A DNA stretch of 64,000 bases from Modestobacter marinus (GTDB lineage Bacteria > Actinomycetota > Actinomycetes > Mycobacteriales > Geodermatophilaceae): assembly GCF_019799945.1 (NCBI RefSeq), contig NZ_JABGCH010000008.1, positions 62,001 to 126,000 of the forward strand, given 5' to 3'. The translations under genes were made by a program, and so were the position numbers. The notes under the pieces are model-generated. The model saw only the letters and a program-made list of their open reading frames with translations, did no database searches and was not told the origin of the DNA. This document shows positions 25,006-33,938 of this stretch, piece after piece. The first letter of the stretch is position 1; each line of letters begins with the position of its first letter.

Positions 25006-25209
25006 ACCAGGATCGCAGACGCCCGGCCCGGACACCTCCCCGGCAGGAACGGATTCATCGGAGGGACGGCGGACGGCGGTACGCGGCAGACGCACGTCCT
25101 GATCAACGGAGGACGTCCCGGGCGGTGTTCCCGGAGGCGCAGACCCACAGGGAGTTCCCAGGCAGCACCCGCCACGGCGGGCACACCGCCCCGCCACTAC
25201 CCTCGCCGG

Positions 25210-25887
25210 GTGACCAGCACCGCGGGACCGCCCCCCTCCGGAGGCTCCCCGACCGGTGCCGCGGCCTGGGCCGATTCCTTCGCCACCGAGACCCCCGCGA
25301 TGCTCGCGGCAAGGCAGCGCGCCCTCACGTCGGCCACCGCCTTCGGCACCCCTGAGCCCGTCGAGCCCGCCGTCGGCGCGACGCTCGCCGTCCTCGCGGC
25401 CGGCTCCGACGCCCGGGCGGTCGTCTCGATCGGCAGCGGCGGCGGGGTCACCGGGCTGTGGCTGCTGCAGGGGATGCGGCCCGACGGCGTCCTCACCGCC
25501 CTGGACGGCGACCCCGCCGAGCTGCGGGCCGCCCGGCGCGCGTTCACCGAGGCCGCGACGCCGAGCGGGCGCACCCGGCTGATCTTCGGCACCCCCGCCG
25601 AGGTGCTGCCCCGGCTCTCCCCCGGCGCCTATGACCTGGTCGTCTGCGCCGGCCCGCCGCTGGAGTACTCCGGGCAGCTCAACGGCCTGCTCGGGCTGGT
25701 CCGCCGGGGCGGCTCGCTCGTCTGCCACGGCCTGCTGGCGCAGGACCGGATCGCCGACCGGTCGGCCCGGGACGCGCAGACGGTGGCCTGGCGGGAGATC
25801 GCCCGGATCCTCCGTGAGGACGAGACGCTGACCTGCGCCGTCCTGCCGATGGGCGCGGGCCTGCTGGTCGCCACCAAACGCGTCTGA
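25210..25887 (+). CDS. O-methyltransferase (SAM-dependent, Rv1220c-like)
   Basis: The product has 225 residues with a class I methyltransferase fold. The SAM-binding motif I is [19 protein letters not shown] (~72-90), the acidic residue follows in [18 protein letters not shown], and [10 protein letters not shown] occupies motif II. Relatives are annotated as O-methyltransferase family 3; the acceptor is unknown. It diverges from sigE, as in mycobacteria (from memory), but there is no clear functional link. The GTG at 25210 starts the conserved part. Confidence 0.82.
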   Translation: MTSTAGPPPSGGSPTGAAAWADSFATETPAMLAARQRALTSATAFGTPEPVEPAVGATLAVLAAGSDARAVVSIGSGGGVTGLWLLQGMRPDGVLTALDGDPAELRAARRAFTEAATPSGRTRLIFGTPAEVLPRLSPGAYDLVVCAGPPLEYSGQLNGLLGLVRRGGSLVCHGLLAQDRIADRSARDAQTVAWREIARILREDETLTCAVLPMGAGLLVATKRV

Positions 25888-25903
25888 GAGAGGACTCCGT
25901 CCA

Positions 25904-26458
25904 TCAGGCGAACCGGTAGGCGCCTGCGGGTTCCCACGGGCCGCCGCGGTACCACCACAGGCCGAGTCCCCGGGCCTCCGCCGTCCACGGCTGGAAGCCG
26001 GCCGCCAGCCGGGCGTGCACCGCCCGGGCGACCGCCGGGTCGACCTTGTTCTGCACCGTCACGTGCGGCCGGCGCCACTGCCGGTCCTGCGGGGTGAGGT
26101 CCGCGGTGAACACGGCCGCCAGCCGGTCGCGCAGCGCGGTCAGCTCGGGAGCCGCCAGGTCGTAGGCGACGCCGCGGCCGAGGAACCGCACGGCGGTCAC
26201 CGCGACGCCGAACGCCGGCCGGTCGGCACCTGCGGCCAGCTCGCCGCGCACGTCGGCGACCCGCTCCCCCGGCAGCGCGTGGAAGAGCGTCACGTGCGCC
26301 GCGAGGTGGTTGCGGGCCGCCGGGAAGTGCGCCGCACGCAGCCGGTCGAAGTGCTGCTGCGCGACCTCGTCGAGCAGCAGCGTGACGACCAGCGGCGCCG
26401 GGCTGGAACCGCCCTCGTGCAGGGTCCCGGCCCGAGCCGGGCGCGGGTCGGGGGGCAC
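25904..26458 (-). CDS. 2'-5' RNA ligase family (2H phosphoesterase) protein
   Basis: The product has 184 residues with two HxT motifs, HVTLF (~55-59) and HVTVQ (~131-135), spaced as in 2H phosphoesterases such as the 2'-5' RNA ligase/cyclic phosphodiesterase. These enzymes act on 2',3'-cyclic or 2'-5' phosphates; the cellular substrate is unknown. It lies downstream of glgC on the same strand with a 12-base gap. Confidence 0.8.
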   Translation of the reverse strand: MPPDPRPARAGTLHEGGSSPAPLVVTLLLDEVAQQHFDRLRAAHFPAARNHLAAHVTLFHALPGERVADVRGELAAGADRPAFGVAVTAVRFLGRGVAYDLAAPELTALRDRLAAVFTADLTPQDRQWRRPHVTVQNKVDPAVARAVHARLAAGFQPWTAEARGLGLWWYRGGPWEPAGAYRFA

Positions 26459-26470
26459 GGGGGCCCTTTC

Positions 26471-27691
26471 TCAGGAGATGGCGCGGGCACCCTTGCCGAG
26501 CACCGTCACTCCGCCCTCGCTGACGTGGTACCGCTCCCGGTCCCGGTCCAGGTCGACGCCGATGCGCGCGCCCGGCGGGACGATCGCGTTCTTGTCCAGG
26601 ATCGCCCGCCGCACCGTCGCGCCCTCACCGATGTGCACGCCGTCCATCAGCACGCAGTCCTCGACCCGGGCGCCGCGCTCGATGCGCACCCCCGGAGAGA
26701 CCACCGACCCGCGCACGGAGCCGCCGTCGATGATCACCCCGGCGCTCACCATCGACTCCTCGGCCCGCCCACCGAGCACGAACTTGGCCGGCGGGAACTG
26801 GGGCGGCAGCGTGTAGATGGGCCAACGGTTGTTGTAGAGGTTGAAGATCGGGGTGACCGAGACCAGGTCCATCTGGGAGTCGTAGTAGGCGTCCATCGTC
26901 CCGACGTCGCGCCAGTAGCCGTGGTCGCGCTCGGTCTCCCCGGGCACCTGGTTGCTGCTGAAGTCGTAGACGTAGGCGTCCCCGGCCTGGGCCATCATCG
27001 GCATGATCGAGCCGCCCATGTCGTGCACGGAGTTGTCGTCCGCGGCGTCCACCCGCAGCGCCTCCAGCAGCGCGTCGGTGGTGAACACGTAGTTGCCCAT
27101 CGACGCGAAGGTCTCGTCCGGGCTGCCGGGCAGCCCCGGCGGGTCGGCCGGCTTCTCCAGGAACTGGACGACCTTGCCGCTCTCGTCGGAGTCGATGACC
27201 CCGAACGCGGTGGCCTCCTTGCGGGGCACCCGCAGCCCGGCCACGGTCACCCCGGCGCCGGTCGCCAGGTGCTGCGCGATCATCTGCGCCGGGTCCATCC
27301 GGTACACGTGGTCGGCGCCGAAGACGACGACGATCTCCGGGCGGTCGTCGTAGATGAGGTTGAGGCTCTGGTAGATCGCGTCGGCGCTGCCGGTGTACCA
27401 GCGCGGCCCCAGCCGCTGCTGCGCCGGGACGGGCGTGATGTAGCTGCCCAGCAGCGTCGACATCCGCCACACCGTGGTGATGTGCCGGTCCAGCGAGTGG
27501 CTCTTGTACTGGGTGAGCACCGCGATCCGCCGGATGTCGGCGTTCACCAGGTTGGAGAGCACGAAGTCGATGAGCCGGTAGTTGCCGCCGAACGGCACCG
27601 CCGGCTTGGCCCGGTCCTGGGTCAGCGGCGCGAGCCGCTTCCCCTCTCCACCGGCCAGCACCATGCCCAGGACTCTCGGACCGCCACGCAT
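26471..27691 (-). CDS. glgC: Glucose-1-phosphate adenylyltransferase
   Basis: The product has 406 residues and makes ADP-glucose from ATP and glucose-1-phosphate. The catalytic domain starts [30 protein letters not shown], with GTADAIYQ-like [19 protein letters not shown] and [13 protein letters not shown]. The left-handed beta-helix domain follows. The ATG at 27691 is chosen because the conserved region begins six residues later; an ATG 30 bases upstream is possible. There is no clear ribosome-binding site, so the message may have a very short leader. It diverges from glgM, its pathway partner. Confidence 0.95.
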   Translation of the reverse strand: MRGGPRVLGMVLAGGEGKRLAPLTQDRAKPAVPFGGNYRLIDFVLSNLVNADIRRIAVLTQYKSHSLDRHITTVWRMSTLLGSYITPVPAQQRLGPRWYTGSADAIYQSLNLIYDDRPEIVVVFGADHVYRMDPAQMIAQHLATGAGVTVAGLRVPRKEATAFGVIDSDESGKVVQFLEKPADPPGLPGSPDETFASMGNYVFTTDALLEALRVDAADDNSVHDMGGSIMPMMAQAGDAYVYDFSSNQVPGETERDHGYWRDVGTMDAYYDSQMDLVSVTPIFNLYNNRWPIYTLPPQFPPAKFVLGGRAEESMVSAGVIIDGGSVRGSVVSPGVRIERGARVEDCVLMDGVHIGEGATVRRAILDKNAIVPPGARIGVDLDRDRERYHVSEGGVTVLGKGARAIS

Positions 27692-27929
27692 GGTCGCAAC
27701 GTATCCGGTGATCGCCCGCACTGCGCACTCGTGGGCACCGGCTCACCATTCTCGTCACCCGCCGCGACGAACAGCAGGTCAGCGGCGGTGACAGCCAGAA
27801 ACCGGCGGACGGCGCTGCGTCACCCGGGCGGGGACGGACGCGGACCGTTGCCGGCCCGGTCGGCCCGGCGGGGCAGGGAGCGCGCGGGCACGGAGCGCCA
27901 ACCGGCCCGCCCGGCCCTAGGGTGACCCC

Positions 27930-29102
27930 GTGCGCGTCGGAGTGATCACCCGGGAATGGCCGCCGGACGTCTACGGAGGCGCGGGGGTGCACGTCGAGCA
28001 CCTCGTCGCCGCGCTCCGCGAGCTCCCCGGGGGCCCGGAGATCGACGTCCACTGCTTCGGCGGCGCGCGTCCGGACGCCACCGGCCACGCCGTCCCGCCG
28101 GGCCTCAGCAGCGCCAACGGCGCGCTGCAGGCCGTCGGCATCGACGTGGAGATGGCCGCCGCCCTCGGCGGCGCCGACCTGGTGCACTCGCACACCTGGT
28201 ACGCCAACACCGGCGGGCTGCTCGCCCAGCTGGTGCACGGCGCGGCGCACGTGGTGACGGCGCACTCCCTCGAGCCGCGCCGGCCCTGGAAGGCCGACCA
28301 GCTCGGCGGGGGCTACCGGCTGTCGTCCTGGGTGGAGCGCACCGCCTACCAGACCGCCGACGCGGTGATCGCGGTCAGCCGCGGCATGAAGGCCGACGTG
28401 CTCGACGTCTACCCGGAGCTGGACCCGGCCAAGGTGCTCGTGGTCGGCAACGGCGTCGACGCCGAGGCCTACCGGCCGATCGAGGACCCGGACGTCGTCC
28501 GCTCGATGGGGGTCGACCCCGACCGGCCCTACGCCCTGTTCGTCGGCCGGATCACCCGGCAGAAGGGCCTCATGCACCTGCTGGCCGCGGCCGAGCAGCT
28601 GCCGCCGGAGGCCGCGCTGGTGCTGTGCGCGGGCGCCCCGGACACCCCGGCGGAGCGGCAGGCGGTCGCGGATGCGGTCGCCGAGCTGCAGACCCGCCGC
28701 ACCGGCGTGATCTGGATCGAGGAGATGGTGCCGCGGGACAAGCTGGTCCCGCTGATCACCGGTGCCACCGTCTTCGTCGTCCCGTCGGTGTACGAGCCGC
28801 TGGGCATCGTCAACCTGGAGGCGGCGGCCTGCGGGACGGCGGTCGTCGCCAGCGCCGTGGGCGGCATCCCCGAGGTGGTCGACGACGGCCGCACCGGGCT
28901 GCTGGTGCCCTACGACGCCGAGGACCCCACGGGCTTCGCCGCCGGCCTGGCCGCGCGGGTCAGCGAGCTGCTCGCCGACCCCGCGCGGGCGGCCGACATG
29001 GGCCGGGCCGGCCGGGAGCGCGTGCTCGCCGAGTTCGGCTGGCCGGCGATCGCCCAGCAGACCGTGCAGGTCTACGAGCGGGTCCTCGCCGCCCGCGGCT
29101 GA
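27930..29102 (+). CDS. glgM: GT4 glycosyltransferase using ADP-glucose (GlgM, alpha-maltose-1-phosphate synthase / glycogen synthase)
   Basis: The product has 390 residues with a GT-B fold: RVGVITREWPPDVYGGAGVHVEHL at the start, a linker, then the donor-binding domain with RITRQKGLMHLL and VPSVYEPLGIVNLEAAACGT. This size and sequence match the actinobacterial enzyme formerly called GlgA and later shown in mycobacteria (Rv1212c) to make alpha-maltose-1-phosphate from ADP-glucose and glucose-1-phosphate. It is divergent from glgC by 238 bases, which probably hold both promoters. Start GTG. Confidence 0.9.
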   Translation: MRVGVITREWPPDVYGGAGVHVEHLVAALRELPGGPEIDVHCFGGARPDATGHAVPPGLSSANGALQAVGIDVEMAAALGGADLVHSHTWYANTGGLLAQLVHGAAHVVTAHSLEPRRPWKADQLGGGYRLSSWVERTAYQTADAVIAVSRGMKADVLDVYPELDPAKVLVVGNGVDAEAYRPIEDPDVVRSMGVDPDRPYALFVGRITRQKGLMHLLAAAEQLPPEAALVLCAGAPDTPAERQAVADAVAELQTRRTGVIWIEEMVPRDKLVPLITGATVFVVPSVYEPLGIVNLEAAACGTAVVASAVGGIPEVVDDGRTGLLVPYDAEDPTGFAAGLAARVSELLADPARAADMGRAGRERVLAEFGWPAIAQQTVQVYERVLAARG

Positions 29103-29126
29103 TCCCGCGCGCACGGCCCCGATCCC

Positions 29127-29148
29127 GCCGCCGTGTTCAGACGGCGGC
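29127..29148. terminator. Hairpin between glgM and the nitrile hydratase alpha gene
   Basis: GCCGCCGT (29127-29134) pairs with ACGGCGGC (29141-29148); the loop gttcag contains the stop codon of the nitrile hydratase alpha gene. It serves convergent genes. Confidence 0.5.
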
Positions 29149-29727
29149 GGTGCCGATCAGGCCCTTGCGGGTGACCAGCCCGGCGAGCTCCGGCTCGGTC
29201 AGCCCGTCGGTGCCGGCGGGACGGCGGGGCACCACCATGTACCGCGACTCCGCGCTGGCGTCCCAGACCGAGATGCGGGTGGCCGCCGGGAGCTCGAGCC
29301 CGAACTCCGCCAGCACCCCGCGCGGGTCCCGGACCACGCGCGAGCGGTAGGCCTCGCTCTTGTACCAGCTCGGCGAGGGCCCTAGCAGCGCGATCGGGTA
29401 GCAGGAGCACAGCGTGCACACCACGACGTTGTGCTCCTCGGCGGTGTTGGCCACCACCTTCAGCCGCTGCTCCTGCAGCCCGCCGGCCATCGACAGCCCG
29501 ACCTCGCGGATCGCCTCGTTCGCGTCGGCGAGCAGCCGGGCGGCGAACCCCGGGTCGGTCCAGGCGTGGGCGACGATCCGCGCGCCGTTGGCCGGGGTGC
29601 CGCCGGCGAGGAACTCGTCGATCCGGGTGTCGATCTCCCCGGCGCCCAGCAGGCCGCGGGACTCCAGCAGCGCCTCGACGTGCCGGACCTCCGCGGAGAT
29701 CAGGGAACTCGCGTGGTCGTCGCTCAT
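29137..29727 (-). CDS. Nitrile hydratase alpha-type subunit, cobalt form
   Basis: The product has 196 residues. The metal site is VVCTLCSCYP (~100-109), where Thr marks the Co(III) type rather than Ser of the Fe(III) type; the two last Cys are the ones oxidised in known enzymes. WYKSEAYRSRVVRDPRGVLAEFG follows as in the family. The enzyme would hydrate nitriles to amides (or, in the related thiocyanate hydrolase, split thiocyanate). It is the last gene of the operon; its ATG overlaps the stop of the gene before it (ATGA). Confidence 0.88.
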   Translation of the reverse strand: MSDDHASSLISAEVRHVEALLESRGLLGAGEIDTRIDEFLAGGTPANGARIVAHAWTDPGFAARLLADANEAIREVGLSMAGGLQEQRLKVVANTAEEHNVVVCTLCSCYPIALLGPSPSWYKSEAYRSRVVRDPRGVLAEFGLELPAATRISVWDASAESRYMVVPRRPAGTDGLTEPELAGLVTRKGLIGTAAV

Positions 29728-30011
29728 CAGCTCTCCTCCACCGGGGTCAGGTAGTCCTCCCACAGCTCCACGGTGACCGTGTGGTCCCCGGAGCCGAACA
29801 GGTCCGCGGCGGCGAACCGCACGTGCCACACCGGGTGCGGCTCGGTCGCCCGGCCGCGGGCCCGCTCGTCGGCCAGCGGGTGCGCACCGGCCCGCTCGAC
29901 CAGCACCCCGACCGCCCCGCGCGCGTACCGCGGCAGCCGGGTGTGCCCGACCGGGTCGGTGGCCCGGGTGCGCACCCGCATCCCGGGCGCGAGCTCAGTC
30001 GTGCGGGACAT
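29727..30011 (-). CDS. Nitrile hydratase beta subunit, C-terminal half as a separate gene
   Basis: This is a 94-residue protein equal to the SH3-like C-terminal domain of the beta subunit: GMRVRTRATDPVGHTRLPRYARGAVGVLV, HPVWHVRFAAADLFG and VTVELWEDYLTP. Classical nitrile hydratases have one beta gene of roughly 210-230 residues; here the two halves are separate frames overlapping by 17 bases. This is the arrangement known in thiocyanate hydrolase and in the three-subunit toyocamycin nitrile hydratase. It is a full small gene with its own ATG, not a truncation. Confidence 0.85.
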   Translation of the reverse strand: MSRTTELAPGMRVRTRATDPVGHTRLPRYARGAVGVLVERAGAHPLADERARGRATEPHPVWHVRFAAADLFGSGDHTVTVELWEDYLTPVEES

Positions 30012-30285
30012 GCAGCTCGTCCGGCGTCGCGACGCCCTTCTCCGCGAGCAGGGTCCTGATCGCGGCGAACCAGCGCTCGTAGTACGAGGCGGCGAGGTAC
30101 TCCTGCACCGGCAGCCGCTCCTGGGCGTCGCGGAACTCGTCGAGGTTGTAGACGCCGCGCTTGATCAGCGCCCCGTTGAGCGCGAAGACGTGCGCCTCCC
30201 AGTCGGCGTGGAACGGTGGCTCGTCGGGCTCCTCGATGATCGCCGGGAACCCGGACATGCCACCGACGTCGTTGATCCGGCTCAT
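29995..30285 (-). CDS. Nitrile hydratase beta subunit, N-terminal half as a separate gene
   Basis: This is a 96-residue protein matching the N-terminal helical domain of the beta subunit, which is also the fold of the accessory/activator proteins. It has INDVGGMSGF at the start, EPPFHADWEAHVFALNGAL, and FRDAQERLPVQEYLAASYYERW, which keeps the Glu-Arg pair and the YYE motif. It starts 2 bases after the DUF350 stop and overlaps the next gene by 17 bases. No separate activator gene is seen, so this subunit may also deliver cobalt, as proposed for related systems; that is inference. Confidence 0.83.
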   Translation of the reverse strand: MSRINDVGGMSGFPAIIEEPDEPPFHADWEAHVFALNGALIKRGVYNLDEFRDAQERLPVQEYLAASYYERWFAAIRTLLAEKGVATPDELHVPHD

Positions 30286-30287
30286 CG

Positions 30288-30707
30288 TCAGGGCCAGATC
30301 GAGGCGACGATGATCGCCGAGACCGCCAGCGTGGCCGACGCCGTCACCAGGCTGGCCGGGTGGAACGGCACCTGCATGAGCGCCGCGCCCAGCTTGCCGG
30401 GGGTCAGCAGGTCCAGGACGACGAAGGCGACGACCTGCAGGGCGATCCCGATCAGCCCGAAGACCACCGTCCAGCCCAGCGCCGTGCCGAACCCGCTGGT
30501 CGCGTTCGTCCAGATGGTGGTGAAGGCGATCGCCCCCTGACCGAGGAAGCCCGCCGCGAGGGCGACGGCGGCGTTGACCGACCGTTCCTCGTAGATGTGC
30601 CGGGCCAGGTGGCCCGGGGTCAGCAGGTCGAGCGCCACGGCGCCCACCACGAGGAGCAGGATGCCGACGCCGGTGTAGGCGACGGCGTATCCGATGCTGG
30701 CCAGCAC
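30288..30707 (-). CDS. DUF350 membrane protein
   Basis: The product has 139 residues with two copies of the DUF350 pattern: VGILLLVVGAVALDLLTPGHL and VFGLIGIALQVVAFVVLDLLTPGKL, each two hydrophobic helices with the LDLLTPG motif. Function is unknown. It leads the nitrile hydratase operon: the stop is 2 bases from the next start, and a strong GGAGGT precedes its GTG. A role in substrate or cobalt passage can only be guessed. Confidence 0.85.
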   Translation of the reverse strand: MLASIGYAVAYTGVGILLLVVGAVALDLLTPGHLARHIYEERSVNAAVALAAGFLGQGAIAFTTIWTNATSGFGTALGWTVVFGLIGIALQVVAFVVLDLLTPGKLGAALMQVPFHPASLVTASATLAVSAIIVASIWP

Positions 30708-30807
30708 AGAAGACCTCCGGGGTCGGGACGGCGGAGCGCTGCGAGCCTAGGGGCAAGGGCACAGCGGGTGCCGGAATGGCCGTGCCGGGCCGCGCGCTGC
30801 ACCTGGT

Positions 30808-31917
30808 GTGACCGACGCGCTGACCCTCTTCGACGTCGGGCCCTCCGAGACCCCGGTCGACAGCCGGCTGCTGCAGGTCCGCACCGTGTACGCCGAGCCC
30901 GCGGCCGCCGCGTCGCCGCGCGGTCGACAGGTGCTGGCCCGCTTCCCCCGCGCCGAGCTGGTGGAGGTGCCCTCGCACTGGCAGATCCCCGAGCTGCACG
31001 GCAACGAGGGCAACGTCGACCGCTGGGTGCGGGTGAAGACCGAGACCCTCGTGCTCGGGGTGAAGAAGTCGTTGTCCGCGCGGCCGAACGGCCGCTCGGC
31101 CAACTGGATCGCGCCGTCGACGGCGAACGGCTGCGCGATGGCCTGCGCCTACTGCTACGTGCCGCGGCGGAAGGGCTACGCCAACCCGATCACCGTCTTC
31201 ACCAACATCGACCAGATCAGCGGCTACCTGCGCCGGCACGTCGCCCGGCAGGGCCCCAAGCCGGAGCCGGACGAGGCCGACCCGGTCAGCTGGGTCTACG
31301 ACATCGGCGAGAACAGCGACTGCTCGGTGGACGCGGTGGTCAGCGACAACGTGGCCGACCTGGTCGCCACCTTCCGCGAGCTGCCGACGGCGAAGGCGTC
31401 CTTCGCGACCAAGTACGTCAACCGGCAGCTGCTCGACCTCGACCCCCAGGGCCGTACCCGCATCCGATTCTCGGTGATGCCCGACGCCGACGCCCGCCTG
31501 CTCGACGTCCGCACCAGCCGGGTGGACGAGCGGATCGCCGCGGTCGACGACTTCGTGGCCGCCGGGTACGAGGTGCACCTCAACCTCTCCCCCGTCGTGC
31601 TGCGCGACGGCTGGGAGGCGGACTGGACGGCGCTGCTCCTGCAGCTGGACGACGGGCTCGGCGCCGTGGCCAAGGCGCAGGCGGCCGCCGAGGTAATCAC
31701 GCTGACCCACAACGCGGGGCTGCACGAGGTCAACCTGGGCTGGCACCCGAAGGCCGAGGACGTGCTGTGGCGGCCGGAGCTGCAGCAGCCCAAGCGCAGC
31801 CAGAACGGCCAGCTCAACGTCCGCTACCGCAACGACGTCAAGCGGGCCGGGGTCGACCGGCTGCGGCAGCTCGTCGCGGAGCACGCCTCGTGGCTGCGGA
31901 TCAGGTACGCGTTCTGA
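30808..31917 (+). CDS. Spore-photoproduct-lyase-like radical SAM protein (Rv2578c family)
   Basis: The product has 369 residues. The radical-SAM cluster motif is NGCAMACAYCYVPRRKGY (~108-125, Cys-x3-Cys-x2-Cys). VYDIGENSDCSVDAVVSDN and FATKYVNRQLL follow, as in the spore photoproduct lyase-like family found in non-sporulating actinobacteria. True SPL repairs the thymine photoproduct of spores; the role in non-spore-formers is not established. The GTG start lies just after a spaced leader. It overlaps the next gene by 1 base (TGATG), so they are co-translated. Confidence 0.82.
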   Translation: MTDALTLFDVGPSETPVDSRLLQVRTVYAEPAAAASPRGRQVLARFPRAELVEVPSHWQIPELHGNEGNVDRWVRVKTETLVLGVKKSLSARPNGRSANWIAPSTANGCAMACAYCYVPRRKGYANPITVFTNIDQISGYLRRHVARQGPKPEPDEADPVSWVYDIGENSDCSVDAVVSDNVADLVATFRELPTAKASFATKYVNRQLLDLDPQGRTRIRFSVMPDADARLLDVRTSRVDERIAAVDDFVAAGYEVHLNLSPVVLRDGWEADWTALLLQLDDGLGAVAKAQAAAEVITLTHNAGLHEVNLGWHPKAEDVLWRPELQQPKRSQNGQLNVRYRNDVKRAGVDRLRQLVAEHASWLRIRYAF

Positions 31918-32942
31918 TGCGGCTCTCCCTGCTGGACCGCTCCCGCACCCGCGCCGGAGAGCCGGACGCCGACGCGCTGACCGGCACCGTCGAGCGAGCC
32001 GTGCGCGCCGAGCAGCTGGGCTACGACCGCTTCTTCGTCGCCGAGCACCACGGCGTCTCCGGGGTCGCCGGAGCGAGCCCTGCGGTGCTGCTGGCGGCCA
32101 TCGCCGGCCGGACGACGTCCCTCCGGCTCGGCTCGGCCGGCGTGATGCTGCCGCACCACCAGCCGCTCGTCGTCGCCGAGCAATTCGCGATGCTGTCCGC
32201 GTTCGCGCCCGGCCGGGTGGACCTCGGCCTCGGCCGCTCCCCTGGCTTCACCGCCCCGGTCCGGCGGGCGCTGCGGGAGCACGAGACCGACTTCGCCGCC
32301 GACCTCGCCGAGCTGCGCGCGTACCTGGCCGGGACGGCGGAGATCACCGCCCGCCCCCGCCCCGCGGCACCCGTGCCGATGACCGTCCTGGCCACCGGCC
32401 GCGGCTTGTCGGTGGCCGCCGCGCTAGGCCTGCCGGTGATCGTGGGCGGCCCGCTGCTCGGCGTCGGCGGCGACCCCGGCCCGGGGGCGGCCGCGCTGGC
32501 TCGCTACCGGGACGAGTACCGCCCCTCGGTGGAGCACCCGGAGCCCACCGTCGCCGTCAGCCTCGACGTGCTGGTAGCGGACACCGCCGCCCGGGCCCAG
32601 GAGCTGCTGCTGCCGGAGGCGTGGGCGATGGCGCAGGCGCGCACGGCCGGGACGTTCCCGCCGCTCGAGCCGGTTGCCGCGGTTCGCGCCCACCCCATGA
32701 CGCCGACCCAGCAGCGGTACGTGGCGGAGACCGCGGGTGCGGCGATCGCCGGGCCGGCGGCCGAGGTCGGCGAGCGGCTCGGTGACCTGCTGGACCGCAC
32801 CGGTGCGGGCGAGCTGGTGGCCTCCAGCAGCACCTTCGACCGGCGCGCACTGGCCGGGTCCGACGCGGCGCTGGCGGAGCTGTTCGGCCGTCAGTCCCTC
32901 ACCGGGAGCGCCGTGGCCAGCTCGGCGCCATCCCGGGCGTAG
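31917..32942 (+). CDS. Luciferase-like flavin monooxygenase
   Basis: The product has 341 residues with a TIM-barrel of the bacterial luciferase family. It has LSLLDRSRTR at the start, AEQLGYDRFFVAEHHGVSGVAGASPAVLLAAIAG, GSAGVMLPHHQPLVVAEQFAML and RVDLGLGRSPG. These match the FMN/F420-binding MsnO8-type group; in actinobacteria the cofactor may be F420. The substrate is unknown. Its last 52 bases overlap the convergent App1 gene. Coupling to the radical SAM gene suggests a shared pathway, but no function can be named. Confidence 0.82.
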   Translation: MRLSLLDRSRTRAGEPDADALTGTVERAVRAEQLGYDRFFVAEHHGVSGVAGASPAVLLAAIAGRTTSLRLGSAGVMLPHHQPLVVAEQFAMLSAFAPGRVDLGLGRSPGFTAPVRRALREHETDFAADLAELRAYLAGTAEITARPRPAAPVPMTVLATGRGLSVAAALGLPVIVGGPLLGVGGDPGPGAAALARYRDEYRPSVEHPEPTVAVSLDVLVADTAARAQELLLPEAWAMAQARTAGTFPPLEPVAAVRAHPMTPTQQRYVAETAGAAIAGPAAEVGERLGDLLDRTGAGELVASSSTFDRRALAGSDAALAELFGRQSLTGSAVASSAPSRA

Positions 32943-33859
32943 ACCACCGGGACGTCCCCGAACCGCTCGACCCGGGTGCCGCTGCTGGAGACGTCCCGCA
33001 GCAGCACGGCACGCACCCGGTCCGGCTGCGCGCGGGCGAACTCCTCGTACAGCGCCGGGTCGTGCTCGCCGGTGTCGCCCACCAACGTCCACCGCACACC
33101 CGGCAGGTCCGTGGCCAGCCGCTGCAGCGTGGCCCGCTTGTGCGCGCGCCCGTCGCGGAACCAGCGGTCCGACGTCGGCCCCCAGTCGGTGAGCAGCAGC
33201 GCCCCGGCGGGGAACCCGGCGCGTTCCAGGAACCGGGTGAGCGGCCCGGCGAGGTTCCACGGGCCGTTGCTCACGTAGACCACCGGCACGTGCGGCGCGC
33301 CCCCGGTGAGCACCCGGAGCAGCTCGGCCATCCCGGGCACCGCCTGCCGCTCGTCCATCGGCTGCACGAACGTGCGCCACGCGGCGCGCAGCGGCGTGGT
33401 GATCCCGGTGACCAGCACCGTGTCGTCGATGTCGCAGACCACTCCCCGGGCGGCGTCCGGGGAGGCGAGGTGCACCGGCGCCGAGGACGTCCGGTCGCCG
33501 GCCCGCAGGGTCACCGGCACGGCGCCCGCGTCCGGCAGCTGGACGTCCAGGGTGACGTCGAGCAGCCCGTCGTCGTCGCTGCGGACCCGGTGCTGCTGCC
33601 CGGCGACCTCGACCGTCACCTCCGCGCCAGGGCTCTCCAGGGTGAGGAAGCGCTGCCAGCCCGGCACGGCGCGGCGTTCCTCCGGGTGCAGGACCCGCGG
33701 GGCCAGCAGCACCCGGCCGAGCACCCGGAGCCGGCCGCCGCTGCCGTACCCCGGGTGGGCCAGGACGGTCGGCGTCCACCCCGCGCGCCGGGCGATCCGG
33801 GACAGCAGATCACGGAGCGCGACGTCCGCTCGGCGGGCGTGCCGGTGCCAGGAGACCAT
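32891..33859 (-). CDS. App1-family (DUF2183) phosphatidate phosphatase-like protein
   Basis: The product has 322 residues. An N-terminal beta-rich region precedes the HAD-like catalytic part: VVCDIDDTVLVTG holds the DxDxT motif, VYVSNGPWNL the second motif, and LVGDTGEHDPALYEEFA the metal-binding third. Yeast App1 dephosphorylates phosphatidate; bacterial members are uncharacterised. The start at 33859 (MVSWHRHARRAD) is preferred over an upstream GTG because the family begins with this basic helix. Confidence 0.82.
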   Translation of the reverse strand: MVSWHRHARRADVALRDLLSRIARRAGWTPTVLAHPGYGSGGRLRVLGRVLLAPRVLHPEERRAVPGWQRFLTLESPGAEVTVEVAGQQHRVRSDDDGLLDVTLDVQLPDAGAVPVTLRAGDRTSSAPVHLASPDAARGVVCDIDDTVLVTGITTPLRAAWRTFVQPMDERQAVPGMAELLRVLTGGAPHVPVVYVSNGPWNLAGPLTRFLERAGFPAGALLLTDWGPTSDRWFRDGRAHKRATLQRLATDLPGVRWTLVGDTGEHDPALYEEFARAQPDRVRAVLLRDVSSSGTRVERFGDVPVVYARDGAELATALPVRD

Positions 33860-33938
33860 CCGGGCAGCGTGCCAGCCCGCGGGCGGTCGGACCACCGAGC
33901 GCACCACGGGTGCCCGGGCGGCTGGCTACGGTGAGGGG

